Shown: positions 53,487 to 62,104, counted from the stretch's first letter. The stretch is DNA of 64,000 bases from Mycolicibacterium baixiangningiae (GCF_016313185.1 NZ_CP066218.1:2852001-2916000); one strand, 5' to 3'. Notes: generated by a model not told the origin, from the letters alone. Numbers and translations are program-made.

Positions 53487-54763
53487 CGATCACCGTGACC
53501 CTCGCCGTGATCATCGGGCTGCTGGTGCTCGGCACCCCGCTCATCGTGTCCATGGCTGCCGGCGTCGCGCTGTACACGATGCTCGAGGGCGGCTGGATGA
53601 TGCAGTACCCGCAGCAGGTCACCGACGGTATGGGCAGCTTCGTTCTGCTCGCGATGCCGCTGTTCATCCTGGCGGGGGTGGTGATGAACGCCGGCGGCAT
53701 CGCCGACCGGGTATTCGCCTTCGCGCGTTCACTTTTCGGGCCACTCCCGGGTGGTCTGGCGCAGGTCGACGTCACCACCAGCCTGTTCTTCGGCGGCATG
53801 GTCGGCACGTCGGTGGCCGACCTGGCCGGCACCGGCTCGACACTCATCCCACAGATGAAGCGCCACGGGTACCCCGCGCCGTACGCCGCGGCGGTCACGG
53901 CGTCGTCGTCGGGCATCGGACCCCTGATCCCGCCGTCGTCGCCGATGATCCTCTACGCTGCGGCGACCGGCACGTCGCTGGGCACGCTGTTCTTCGCCGG
54001 CGTGGTACCGGGTCTGATTCTCACCGTCGCCCTCATGGTGACCGTGGGTGTGCAGGCCAAGCGCAACGGTTGGGGCGAGAAGATCGCGTTCGATGGGCGC
54101 GAGGTGCTGCGCACGCTGCGTGCCTCGGCGCTGGCGTTCGGTGTGCCCGCGCTCATCCTGCTGGGGCTCACGCTCGGCGTCTTCACCCCGACCGAGTCTG
54201 GTGCGTTCGCGGTGGTGTACGCCATCCTGATCTCGGCTGTCGCCTACCGGTCACTCGGACTTCGCAGGCTGTACCGCTGCCTCGTCGAGGCCGCGGTGCT
54301 GACCGGCGAGGTGATGCTGATCGTCGGTGTCTCGGTGGCATTGGGTGCCGTGCTGGCCATGGCGGGACTGCCTCAGGTGCTGGCCGAATTCGCCACCTCC
54401 GTGGTGCCCGGTGACTCACAAATGGGGTACGTCGTCGTGCTCACCGTGGTCGCCATCCTGGCCGGGATGTTGTTCGACCCGCTCATCCCGGTGATCATGC
54501 CGGTGCTACTGCCGACGATCCTGCAGGTGGGCATCGACCCGGTCTACTTCGGCGTGATCATCGTGCTGACGGTCATCGTCGGCCAGGTCACTCCACCGGT
54601 GGCGATGTCGCTCGTCGTCGCCGCGAAGATCGCCAAGGTCGACGCATGGTCCGTGCTGCGGGCCAACACGCCTTTCCTCGTCGCGACCCTGGTCGTACTG
54701 GCGCTCGTCATCGTCTTCCCGGCGTTGGCCACCTGGCTGCCGTCCGTGCTGGGGCAGCCGTGA
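53483..54763 (+). CDS. dctM: TRAP transporter large permease (DctM)
   Basis: A 426-residue membrane protein with about 12 hydrophobic segments. Family hallmarks are LLAMPLFILAGVVMNAGG, MVGTSVADLAGTGSTLIPQMKRHGY, SSGIGPLIPPSSPMILYAAATG and VGQVTPPVAMSLVVAAKIA. It forms the ion-coupled transport path with DctQ, receiving ligand from DctP. GTG at 53483 overlaps dctQ. Its stop overlaps the LysR start as GTGA. Confidence 0.93.
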   Translation: MTITVTLAVIIGLLVLGTPLIVSMAAGVALYTMLEGGWMMQYPQQVTDGMGSFVLLAMPLFILAGVVMNAGGIADRVFAFARSLFGPLPGGLAQVDVTTSLFFGGMVGTSVADLAGTGSTLIPQMKRHGYPAPYAAAVTASSSGIGPLIPPSSPMILYAAATGTSLGTLFFAGVVPGLILTVALMVTVGVQAKRNGWGEKIAFDGREVLRTLRASALAFGVPALILLGLTLGVFTPTESGAFAVVYAILISAVAYRSLGLRRLYRCLVEAAVLTGEVMLIVGVSVALGAVLAMAGLPQVLAEFATSVVPGDSQMGYVVVLTVVAILAGMLFDPLIPVIMPVLLPTILQVGIDPVYFGVIIVLTVIVGQVTPPVAMSLVVAAKIAKVDAWSVLRANTPFLVATLVVLALVIVFPALATWLPSVLGQP

Positions 54764-55689
54764 CGAGTGTCGATCAGCTGCGGGGCATCTCTTTGACGCA
54801 GCTGCGGTACTTCATCCGGGTGGCCGAGCGGGAGAGCATGACCCGGGCGGCCGAGGACCTGTTCGTCGCGCAGTCCGCGGTGTCCTCGGCGGTGGCGCAC
54901 CTGGAGAAGGAACTCGGCGTCCAGTTGTTCATCCGCCGGCACGCCAGAGGTTTGATCCTCACCCCCGCCGGGCGGGAACTGCTGCTGCGCGCCCGGCAGA
55001 TCCTGACTGCGCTCGCCGAGTCCCTCGAGTCGATCGCCGGTGATGCGAGGGCGCTGTGGGGCGCGTTGCACGTGGTCTGTTTCAGCCCGCTGGCGCCGTT
55101 CTACCTTCCGTCGATCCTCACCGGGCTCAAACTCGAGCACCCGGGCCTGGAACTGCTGGTCAGTGAGGCGGTGGCAGGAGAAGTGGGCGAGTTCCTGGAG
55201 TCGGGGCGTGCCGAGGTGGCGCTGACCTACGACCTCGCCCTCGGCGACGGTATCGAGCGCGAGGTGCTGGCCGAAATCCGGCCCTACGTGGCCCTTCCCG
55301 CCGGACACCGGCTCGCCGAGGCGCCGAGCGTGCACCTGCAGGAGCTCGTCGACGAGGACATGATCCTCGTCGATCTGCCCTACAGTCGCGATTACTTCAT
55401 CGGCGTCTTCACCGCCCGTGGTCTGGAGCCCAAGATCCAGTACCGGTCCGGCAGCTACGAGACGGTCCGCGCGATGGTCGCGCAGCACCACGGATACAGC
55501 CTGCTGCACCAGCGGCCGGCGACCGACACCACCTACGGCGGTGGCCGCGTCGTCGCGGTGCCCCTGGCTGACGAGGTCGAACCGCTGCGCGTGGTGGTCG
55601 CCCACCTGGCCTCGCTGCGGCTGAGCAGGCGCGCCCGCGCCTTCACAGATCGGTGCCGCGTGGTGGTCACCGACGTCAACCCCGGCTGA
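54760..55689 (+). CDS. LysR family transcriptional regulator
   Basis: A 309-residue LysR-type protein. The HTH is about 10-70 with LTQLRYFIRVAERESMTRAAEDLFVAQSAVSSAVAHLEKELGVQLFIRR. A periplasmic-binding-like effector domain, about 95-300, follows. GTG at 54760 overlaps the dctM stop, and the next gene starts 17 bases after its own stop, so the regulator lies inside the operon it probably controls. Candidate sites are the repeats at 50968-51010. The inducer is likely the transported compound or a catabolite. Confidence 0.92.
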   Translation: MTSVDQLRGISLTQLRYFIRVAERESMTRAAEDLFVAQSAVSSAVAHLEKELGVQLFIRRHARGLILTPAGRELLLRARQILTALAESLESIAGDARALWGALHVVCFSPLAPFYLPSILTGLKLEHPGLELLVSEAVAGEVGEFLESGRAEVALTYDLALGDGIEREVLAEIRPYVALPAGHRLAEAPSVHLQELVDEDMILVDLPYSRDYFIGVFTARGLEPKIQYRSGSYETVRAMVAQHHGYSLLHQRPATDTTYGGGRVVAVPLADEVEPLRVVVAHLASLRLSRRARAFTDRCRVVVTDVNPG

Positions 55690-55706
55690 ATCGGAGAGGA
55701 CCCGAG

Positions 55707-56504
55707 TTGCCCACCGAACCTGTCCCCGCATACGTGGAGACACCGGACGGTCGAATGCACGTCGTCACGTGCGGGACCGGTCCAGCACTGGTGCTGCTGC
55801 ACCAGACGCCACGATGCTGGGACGAGTACCGAACCGTCATCGGCCATCTCGACGGATACCGTGTCGTCCTGCCGGATCTGCCCGGCCACGGCGCCTCAAC
55901 AACCCTGCCGGAGAACACCATCGACGCCGCGGCGCGCGCCGTGCTGGGGATGCTCGACGCGCTCGGCGTGACGCGCGCCCACCTGGTGGGCCATCACTTC
56001 GGCGGACTGGTGGCGTATCACCTCGCCGCATGCGTCCCGGACCGGGTGGAGTCGCTGGTGCTGTCCTCGACGCCCTACATCGATGCGGCCGAGCGTGCAC
56101 GCCGGCGGGACGCGCCGCCCTTCAACAGCGTCGGAGGCGCCGAGGACGGCGGACACCTGCACCGACTGTGGGAACGCCGGGCGAGCTACCTCGCGGCGCC
56201 CGACCCGCACGTGCTGAGCCGCTATGTACGTGACGTGCTGGCCCACCCCGACCCCGACCGCGGTCACGCGGCTGTGGCCGCCTACCGTTCGGAGGATGCC
56301 GCCGGCCGGTACGACGGCCCGGTGCTGTGTATCGCGTCCGCCTGCGATCCCCGGGCTTTCCCGCACCGTCGCAGGATCCTCGCGGCCTTCCCCCAGGCAA
56401 CGGAACATATTCTCACCCAAGGCGACATCTCCAGTCCGGAGACCTGTCCGGCGGAGTTCGCCGCCGCCGTCACCGGATTCCACCGACAGCTGGCCGGCCG
56501 ATGA
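55707..56504 (+). CDS. Alpha/beta-hydrolase-fold protein lacking the catalytic Ser and His
   Basis: A 265-residue protein with a normal fold signature: LVLLHQTPRCWDEY, VVLPDLPGHGAS, and the elbow LVGHHFGGL. The nucleophile position is His97 rather than Ser, and the expected catalytic His is Asp240 (QGDISSPE), while the acid Asp214 (ACDPRAFP) is kept. A classical Ser-His-Asp hydrolase is therefore unlikely. Cofactor-independent lyase, oxygenase or ligand-binding roles are possible; RutD of the uracil pathway also lacks a classical elbow Ser. TTG at 55707 follows GGAGAGGA. It is coupled by ATGA to the next gene. Confidence 0.85.
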   Translation: MPTEPVPAYVETPDGRMHVVTCGTGPALVLLHQTPRCWDEYRTVIGHLDGYRVVLPDLPGHGASTTLPENTIDAAARAVLGMLDALGVTRAHLVGHHFGGLVAYHLAACVPDRVESLVLSSTPYIDAAERARRRDAPPFNSVGGAEDGGHLHRLWERRASYLAAPDPHVLSRYVRDVLAHPDPDRGHAAVAAYRSEDAAGRYDGPVLCIASACDPRAFPHRRRILAAFPQATEHILTQGDISSPETCPAEFAAAVTGFHRQLAGR

Positions 56505-57484
56505 GCACGGGGACGATGCGTGCCGCGGTGCTCACCCGGGCCGGTGGACCCGATGTTCTGACGCTCGACCGGGTGCTCACGCCGATCCCAGCGGCCGGTG
56601 AGGTGCTGGTGCGGGTGTGCGCGTTCGGGCTGAACAACGCCGAGGTGCTGCAACGCCGTGGTGCGATGCCGCCACCGGACAGCGGGATTCCCGGACTGGA
56701 GTGTTCGGGCGTCGTCGCCGCCACCGGTCCGGGGGTCACCGGGTGGAAGCCGGGGGACCGGGTGGCTGCACTGGCGCGCTGCGGAACCTACGCCGAGTAC
56801 GTGGCCGTTCCGGGAGGGGCATGTATGCGCGTCCCCGACGGCCTCGACCTCGCTGTGGCGGCCGCCGCTCCGGAAGCCGCTGCGACCGCATGGTGGAACC
56901 TGGTGTGCCGTGGACGGATTCGGGCGGGGGAGCGGGTACTCATCCACGGTGCGGCGGGAGGGGTCGGCTCCCTCGCCGTGCAGCTGGCGCGGCGGCTCGG
57001 CGCCTACGTGGTCGGTACCGCCCGCGGCGACCAGAAGACCGCCCTGTGCGCAGGCTTGGGCTGCCACGAAGTGATCGACTACGGCAGCGTCGACGTATTC
57101 GACACGGTGAGTGAGAACTTCGACGTGATTCTGGACAACCAGGGCGGGCCCGCGATTGCGGCCAACGTGTCGGTGCTGGCACCGTTCGGCCGCCTCATCA
57201 TCGTCGGCGTGCAGGCTGGTGGCCCGGGTCGCCTCGACGCGGCCGTGCTGATGGCCCGCGCGGCCGAGGTCTCGTCGTCGAGCCTCGGACGGCTGGATGA
57301 CGTTGTCCGCGAACAGATCTGCCGTGAGGTCGAACAGCAGGTGCTCCCGCGACTGGCGGACGGCGCAATCCGCGTGGTGGTCGACCGCCGGTTCGCCTTC
57401 GAGGACATCGTGGGCGCACATGAGAGGTTCAGCGCGCCGGACCGCGTGGGCAAGGTGCTCGTGACGGTGACCGATGACATCTGA
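56501..57484 (+). CDS. MDR-family quinone-oxidoreductase-like enzyme
   Basis: A 327-residue medium-chain dehydrogenase/reductase. The N-terminal GroES-like domain has RAAVLTRAGGPDVL and LNNAEVLQRRGAMPPP; the Rossmann motif GAAGGVGSLAVQLARRLGA is near 150-168. It lacks the classic zinc Cys cluster, so it is a zinc-free quinone oxidoreductase or enoyl reductase type using NADPH. It probably reduces a C=C or quinone intermediate of the pathway. Coupled by ATGA to the alpha/beta protein; the next gene follows after 67 bases. Confidence 0.85.
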   Translation: MSTGTMRAAVLTRAGGPDVLTLDRVLTPIPAAGEVLVRVCAFGLNNAEVLQRRGAMPPPDSGIPGLECSGVVAATGPGVTGWKPGDRVAALARCGTYAEYVAVPGGACMRVPDGLDLAVAAAAPEAAATAWWNLVCRGRIRAGERVLIHGAAGGVGSLAVQLARRLGAYVVGTARGDQKTALCAGLGCHEVIDYGSVDVFDTVSENFDVILDNQGGPAIAANVSVLAPFGRLIIVGVQAGGPGRLDAAVLMARAAEVSSSSLGRLDDVVREQICREVEQQVLPRLADGAIRVVVDRRFAFEDIVGAHERFSAPDRVGKVLVTVTDDI

Positions 57485-57551
57485 TAATCCGATGCAACGC
57501 AACGCAATCAACTGTTTGCGCGATGCTGCCGGTGCCAGGAGGATCGATGAC

Positions 57552-58079
57552 GTGAACACGACAATTCCGCTCGTCGCTCCGCACGACTTCATCCGCGCGA
57601 TCACCCGTACGGCGACCCCGGTGTCCATCGTCACCGCGCAGGTCGACGGTGTGCCACTGGGTCAGACGGTGTCGGCGTTCAACCGCGTGTCCGACGAACC
57701 GGCGATTCTCGGTGTCTGCATCAACCGGCGCAGCCCGATCCACCATGTCATCAGCTCCTGCGGCGCCTTCAACGTCTCGGTGCTGGCCCGCGAGCACAGC
57801 GGTGTGGCCGACAGTTTCGCCGGAAGGGGCGGTCCGGATCGGCCACCGTTCACCTTCCGGGACCGGGAGTGGCAGACCGGCGTCAACGGGTTGCCGGTCT
57901 TCGCCGACGGCCTCGCCGCCTTCGAGTGCACCGTGCACAGCATCACTGAGATCGGATCGCACCTGCTGTATCTCGGCGAGGTCGGCAGGGTGGTGCACCG
58001 CGATGCCGAACCCCTGCTTCACCAACGCGGCAGCTACCGAACCTTGGCCGAGCAGGACACGGAAGGACACCACGCATGA
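57552..58079 (+). CDS. Flavin reductase (HpaC/RutF type)
   Basis: A 175-residue flavin reductase-like domain protein. Signatures include TRTATPVSIVTAQVDGVPLGQTVSAFNRVSDEPAILGVCINRRSPIHHVI and CGAFNVSVLAREH, and ALSRLAAFECTV-like strands form the split barrel. It supplies reduced flavin to a monooxygenase. GTG at 57552 follows a strong AGGAGG at 57537-57542; an in-frame extension to 57474 overlaps the preceding gene and was rejected. Coupled by ATGA to the HpaB-type gene, its obvious partner. Confidence 0.9.
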   Translation: MNTTIPLVAPHDFIRAITRTATPVSIVTAQVDGVPLGQTVSAFNRVSDEPAILGVCINRRSPIHHVISSCGAFNVSVLAREHSGVADSFAGRGGPDRPPFTFRDREWQTGVNGLPVFADGLAAFECTVHSITEIGSHLLYLGEVGRVVHRDAEPLLHQRGSYRTLAEQDTEGHHA

Positions 58080-59536
58080 TCAAGACCGGCGAGCAGTACC
58101 GCGACGAAATCCGCAGCGGGCGCGAAATCTACATCGACGGCGAACGGGTCGACGACCTCACCAAGCACCCGATGTTCGCACCGATCGTCGACATCCGGGC
58201 GCGCATCTACGACTTGGCTCACGAGGCGCAGACCCAGGACGTGATGACCTACGTCGACGAGACCGGCGAGCGGAACGCCATCGCGAACAAGTTGCCGCTC
58301 ACACAACAAGATTGGCACGACAAGCGCACCGCCATCGATCTGGTCCTCGACGAGGCGCGTGGCGTGGTGACTCGGGTGGGCGACGAGACCGTCGGCGAGA
58401 TGTGGGCACTCTACGACGGTCAGGACGTGCTCAACGAGGTCGATCCCCGGTTCGCCGAGAACATCCGGCGCCATGTCCACAAGGCCGCGACCGGGGATCC
58501 GTTCCACATCTCGGCCAACACCGATCCGAAGGGCGACAGGTCGAAGCGGCCTCAGGATCAGGACCCCGACATGCTGCTGCACGTGGTCAGGGAAACCGAT
58601 GACGGCATCATCGTGCGGGGTGCCAAGTACGAGACCGCCGCACCGTATGCCACCCAGGCGTACACCAAACCGACCATCGCCAACTGGGGCGACGCCGAGC
58701 TCTCCGACTACGCCGTGGGTTTCATCGCGGATCTCAACGCACCGAACCTGAAATTTATCTGCCGCACCGGTTTCGCCGGGCGCCGCGACGCCGCGGACTA
58801 CCCGTTGTCGAATCGGGTGGACGAGGTGGAGTCGCTGGTGATCTTCGACAACGTCCTCATCCCGTGGGACGACATCCTGTTCTACCGGCACACGAGGGCC
58901 GCCACGTTCGTCCGCAGCTGTCTGCACCGCTACAGCGCGCTGCCCTACGTGCACCGCTCGATCCGGTTCGCCGATCTGATGATCGGCGCAGCGCTGTACA
59001 ACGTCCGCCAGACCGGTCTCGACAAGAACCCTGCCGTGCAGGAGAAGCTGGCGATGTTGGCCTGCTACCGGGAGGGCATCGACGCGCATCTGACGGCCTC
59101 GATCGCGACGGCCGAGACGAGCCCCGGCGGACTGCTGATGCCGAACCAGTCGCTGCTCTACGCCGGACGGGTGTGGGCGCAGACCCAACTGCCGCAGATG
59201 ATGCACTACGCGCGCGAGCTGTGCGGCGGGCAGATCTGCATCACCCCCGACTCGGCCACCTTCGGTATCCCCGGTGCGGCGCCGTGGCTGGAGAAGTACT
59301 ACTCGATCACCGACGAGTGGCAGGCCGACGACCGTCGCAAACTGCTGGCCTTCGCCCGTGACCTGCTCAACAGTGACTACGCCGGGCACCGGCTGACGTT
59401 CCAGTTGTTCGCGCAGGCACCGCCTTTCGCGCACTACCAGGCCGTGTACCGCAACTTCGACTTCGACGGACCGTTGGCGATGGTGCGGTCCGCCGCGGAG
59501 CTGTCCGACCGGGTGGACGGAGGCGCGCCCGCGTGA
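58076..59536 (+). CDS. HpaB-type FADH2-utilising monooxygenase
   Basis: A 486-residue group D flavin monooxygenase of the 4-hydroxyphenylacetate 3-monooxygenase (HpaB) family, with an acyl-CoA-dehydrogenase-like fold. Visible hallmarks are an N-terminal GEQYRDEIRSGREIYIDGERV, HVVRETDDGIIVRGAKY, the FADH2-binding loop NTDPKGDRSK, and VRSCLHRYSALPYVHR. The C-terminal helices contain LPQMMHYARELCGGQICITPD. The family hydroxylates phenols, pyrroles or pyridine-type rings, and some members open rings. It is coupled to its flavin reductase upstream and to RidA downstream. The substrate is unknown. Confidence 0.9.
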   Translation: MIKTGEQYRDEIRSGREIYIDGERVDDLTKHPMFAPIVDIRARIYDLAHEAQTQDVMTYVDETGERNAIANKLPLTQQDWHDKRTAIDLVLDEARGVVTRVGDETVGEMWALYDGQDVLNEVDPRFAENIRRHVHKAATGDPFHISANTDPKGDRSKRPQDQDPDMLLHVVRETDDGIIVRGAKYETAAPYATQAYTKPTIANWGDAELSDYAVGFIADLNAPNLKFICRTGFAGRRDAADYPLSNRVDEVESLVIFDNVLIPWDDILFYRHTRAATFVRSCLHRYSALPYVHRSIRFADLMIGAALYNVRQTGLDKNPAVQEKLAMLACYREGIDAHLTASIATAETSPGGLLMPNQSLLYAGRVWAQTQLPQMMHYARELCGGQICITPDSATFGIPGAAPWLEKYYSITDEWQADDRRKLLAFARDLLNSDYAGHRLTFQLFAQAPPFAHYQAVYRNFDFDGPLAMVRSAAELSDRVDGGAPA

Positions 59537-59949
59537 CACACCAGCGGATCCGTCCCTTCAACACCCGCGACACCTACCCGGAGCAGAACCTGGACAACGA
59601 CCTGTGTCAAGCCGTTGTCGCCGGCGACACCATCTATCTGCGCGGCCAGATCGGTCAGGATCTCGACACCGCGGCCAACGTCGGCGTCGGCGATGTCACC
59701 GCACAGGCAGAACAGGCGATGGCCAATATCGCCACCCTGCTCGGCGAAGCCGGCGCATCGCTGAACGACATCGTCAAGGTGACCGTCTACCTCGTCGACC
59801 CCCGGTACCGGGAGAGCGTCTACCGGGTGATGGGCCGCTGGCTGCGCGGTGTTCACCCGGTGTCCACGGGTCTGGTGGTCAGCGCGCTGGCCCGACCGGA
59901 GTGGCTGGTCGAGATCGACGCGGTCGCGGTGCGGCAGGCGGGGTCATGA
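59533..59949 (+). CDS. RidA/RutC family protein
   Basis: A 138-residue YjgF/RidA-type protein. Trimeric-fold signatures are DLCQAVVAGDTIYLRGQIGQD, AEQAMANIATLLGEAGASLNDIVKVTVYLVD, and RPEWLVEIDAVAV with the conserved Arg needed for imine hydrolysis. RidA proteins deaminate reactive enamines or imines; RutC removes an aminoacrylate-type intermediate. Its presence suggests the pathway makes nitrogenous reactive intermediates. GTG overlaps the monooxygenase; the next gene overlaps by ATGA. Confidence 0.9.
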   Translation: MTHQRIRPFNTRDTYPEQNLDNDLCQAVVAGDTIYLRGQIGQDLDTAANVGVGDVTAQAEQAMANIATLLGEAGASLNDIVKVTVYLVDPRYRESVYRVMGRWLRGVHPVSTGLVVSALARPEWLVEIDAVAVRQAGS

Positions 59950-60620
59950 CCTTCTCGCTCGCCGCCGTCGACCGCGACACGGGCGCACTGGGGATGGTCA
60001 TCTCCTCGTCCTCACCCGCGGTGGCGTCGCGCTGCCTGAACATCCGGCCGGGTCTGGGGGCGGCCGCCAGCCAGAACGTCACCGATCCGCGCCTGGGCGG
60101 CCTGCTACTCGACCGGCTCGCGGCCGGTGACAGTCCACGGGAGGCCATGTCCGCCGTCGTCGCCGGCCACGAGATGCGGGACTACCGCCAGCTGACCGTG
60201 CTGGACCGCACCGGCCGCTGCGCGGCGTTCAGCGGGGCCGGGTCACTGGGCAGGCACTACCACCTCGAGGGCGACGGTGTGGTGGCCGCGGGCAACATGC
60301 TCGCGGGACGGCAGACGATCACCGGCCTGGTGCGCGGCTATGAGCGTTCCACCGCAACAGAATTCGAACGCAGACTGCTCGACGGACTGGCCGCCGCACT
60401 GACGGCCGGTGGAGAGGAGGGCCCGGTCCACGCGGCTGGGCTGCTGGTCTACCGCGAGGTGGAGTGGCCGGAGACCACACTGCGGGTGGACTGGGCGGAC
60501 GACCCGTACGAATCGCTGTGCGCGCTATGGGACGTCTGGGCGCCGCAGCGCGACGACTACGTCCGGCGTGCGCTGGACCCTGCGGCGGCACCGTCGTTCG
60601 GGGCGCCCGGTGACCTCTGA
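59946..60620 (+). CDS. DUF1028 Ntn-hydrolase-like protein
   Basis: A 224-residue DUF1028 protein. It begins MTFSLAAVDRDTGALG, the family start, with a candidate N-terminal nucleophile exposed near residues 2-4, then VISSSSPAVASRCLNIRPGLGAAASQNVTDPRLGGLLLDRL. The C-terminal part, VRRALDPAAAPSFG, is typical. DUF1028 proteins are often next to RidA and M20 genes, but I know of no established activity, and an amide-cleaving role is inferred from the fold. Its last 11 bases overlap the M20 gene. Confidence 0.85.
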   Translation: MTFSLAAVDRDTGALGMVISSSSPAVASRCLNIRPGLGAAASQNVTDPRLGGLLLDRLAAGDSPREAMSAVVAGHEMRDYRQLTVLDRTGRCAAFSGAGSLGRHYHLEGDGVVAAGNMLAGRQTITGLVRGYERSTATEFERRLLDGLAAALTAGGEEGPVHAAGLLVYREVEWPETTLRVDWADDPYESLCALWDVWAPQRDDYVRRALDPAAAPSFGAPGDL

Positions 60621-61827
60621 GTTCACCGACGACCCCGATGTGACCCTGCGGCGGAAGCGGGCGGCGCAGGGGTGTTTGAACCGGCGCTGGGACACGGTGC
60701 GCACGATCAGCACCGATCTGCACGCCGACCCGGAGACCGCGTGGCACGAGGTGCGCGCCCACCGTCGGCTCACCACGCTGCTCGAATCGGAGGGATTCGC
60801 CGTCGACCGCCGAGCGGGAGGGCTCGACACCGCCTTCCACGCCACCGCGGGGATCGGCCCCGTCCACGTGGCATTCGTGGCGGAGTACGACGCGCTGCCC
60901 GGGCTGGGCCATGCCTGCGGGCACAACCTGATCGCGGCGGCCTCGGTCGGCGCGGCGCTGATGGTGTGCGCAGCCGAAGACGAGGTGCCCGGCACGGGGC
61001 TCACGGTGCACGTCATCGGCACACCGGCCGAGGAAGGCGGCGGCGGCAAAATCCTCATGCTGGAGGCCGGACAGTTCGCCGGCATCGATGCCGCCCTGAT
61101 GATGCACCCCGGCCCGGCCGACGCCCCGAGGGCGGAGCCGTTCGCCGTTGCGCACTGGGAGGTCACCTACCGGGGCGTCGGCGCGCACGCCGCGGCATAT
61201 CCCCATCTCGGGGTCAACGCCGCCGACGGGTTCACCGTCGCACAGGTCGCGATCGGACTGCTGCGCCAGCATCTGCCCCCGACGGTGCGGGTGCACGGCG
61301 TGGTCACCGAGGCGGGCACGGCACCGAACGCGGTGCCCGACCTCGCGACGGGCCGCTGGTACGTGCGTGCGGGCAGCCTGGCCGAACTCGATGACGTCGA
61401 GCGGCGGATACGGGCGTGTTTCACCGCGGGCGCCACGGCGACCGGATGTGAACTCCAGATCCGTGACGAATCGCCCCGCTATTCGGAGTTCCGCACCGAC
61501 GAGCAACTTCTGGACTGGTTCGTCGGCAACGCCACGGCCCTCGGTCGCGACATGACGTCCCCACCGCCGGACGGCGCGGCGGCGATGAAGACGGCCTCGA
61601 CGGACATGGGGAATGTGTCCCAGCACGTCCGGGCCATTCACCCGTACCTCGGCATCGGTTCGTTGCCGGCCGTGAACCATCAGCGCGCATTCGCCGATGC
61701 CGCGGTCGGACCGCTCGCCGAGCAGGCGCTGCGCGACGGTGCGACGGCGATGGCGTGGACGGCGATCGACTTCGCCGCGGACGCGGCCACCACCTCGCGA
61801 TGCACGCCCGCCGGCGCAGCCCGCTAA
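60610..61827 (+). CDS. M20 family amidohydrolase (AbgB-like)
   Basis: A 405-residue zinc-dependent amidohydrolase. Metal ligands lie in [16 protein letters not shown] and [11 protein letters not shown]; a dimerisation domain with [22 protein letters not shown] follows, and the late His ligand is probably in [18 protein letters not shown]. Relatives split N-acyl or p-aminobenzoyl amino acid conjugates. It may release an amide-linked acid or amine either before or after the ring-opening step. GTG at 60610 overlaps DUF1028. Its stop TAA lies inside the -10 box of the gcvP riboswitch. Confidence 0.9.
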   Translation: MTSEFTDDPDVTLRRKRAAQGCLNRRWDTVRTISTDLHADPETAWHEVRAHRRLTTLLESEGFAVDRRAGGLDTAFHATAGIGPVHVAFVAEYDALPGLGHACGHNLIAAASVGAALMVCAAEDEVPGTGLTVHVIGTPAEEGGGGKILMLEAGQFAGIDAALMMHPGPADAPRAEPFAVAHWEVTYRGVGAHAAAYPHLGVNAADGFTVAQVAIGLLRQHLPPTVRVHGVVTEAGTAPNAVPDLATGRWYVRAGSLAELDDVERRIRACFTAGATATGCELQIRDESPRYSEFRTDEQLLDWFVGNATALGRDMTSPPPDGAAAMKTASTDMGNVSQHVRAIHPYLGIGSLPAVNHQRAFADAAVGPLAEQALRDGATAMAWTAIDFAADAATTSRCTPAGAAR

Positions 61828-61830
61828 ACT
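61825..61830 (+). promoter_or_regulatory. -10 element of the gcvP riboswitch
   Basis: TAAACT matches TANNNT, overlaps the M20 stop codon, and precedes the first aptamer by about 16 bases. It gives gcvP its own promoter independent of the catabolic operon. Confidence 0.5.
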
Positions 61831-61840
61831 GGTTTCGCAT

Positions 61841-62075
61841 CGCCCGTGTGCGGGAGAGCTCCGTGACTGCCAGTCACGGGCGCCGAAGGAGCAACACCTC
61901 TCCGTCAACCTCTCAGGCACCCAGGACCGCGCACGGTTTCGATGCCTCTGGAAAGCGGTGGATCAGTGGTCCGCCCGCCCATGGGGAAAGGCGTGGTTCT
62001 CGACGACCGAGAACCACCGCCGAATCTCTCAGGCACCCCGCGCGGGTCGACGACAGAGGGAGAGGGACCGTCCAG
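61841..62075 (+). ncRNA. Tandem glycine riboswitch
   Basis: Two glycine aptamers in series. Aptamer 1, about 61846-61934, has GGGAGAGCTC, GCGCCGAAGGAGCAA and CTCTCAGGCACC. Aptamer 2, about 61947-62071, has TGGAAAGC, GGGGAAAGGCG and CTCTCAGGCACCCC with GACAGAGGG. These are the hallmarks of the gcvT-type RNA. Tandem forms activate glycine cleavage genes when glycine is high. The switch mechanism (terminator or start sequestration) was not resolved. Confidence 0.95.
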
Positions 62076-62104
62076 CGGTTCTGCGCCCGGTAGGAGACCC
62101 ACCC

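Noticed and set aside
55653..55706. Upstream extension of the alpha/beta-hydrolase-like protein into the LysR gene
   Set aside because: GGAGAGGA directly before TTG at 55707 gives a better start and avoids overlapping LysR by 37 bases.
51116..61827. The catabolic operon as a mobile island
   Set aside because: No integrase, transposase, tRNA or direct repeats were seen at its edges, and base composition looks like the neighbours. Insertion is inferred only from the M. tuberculosis gene order.
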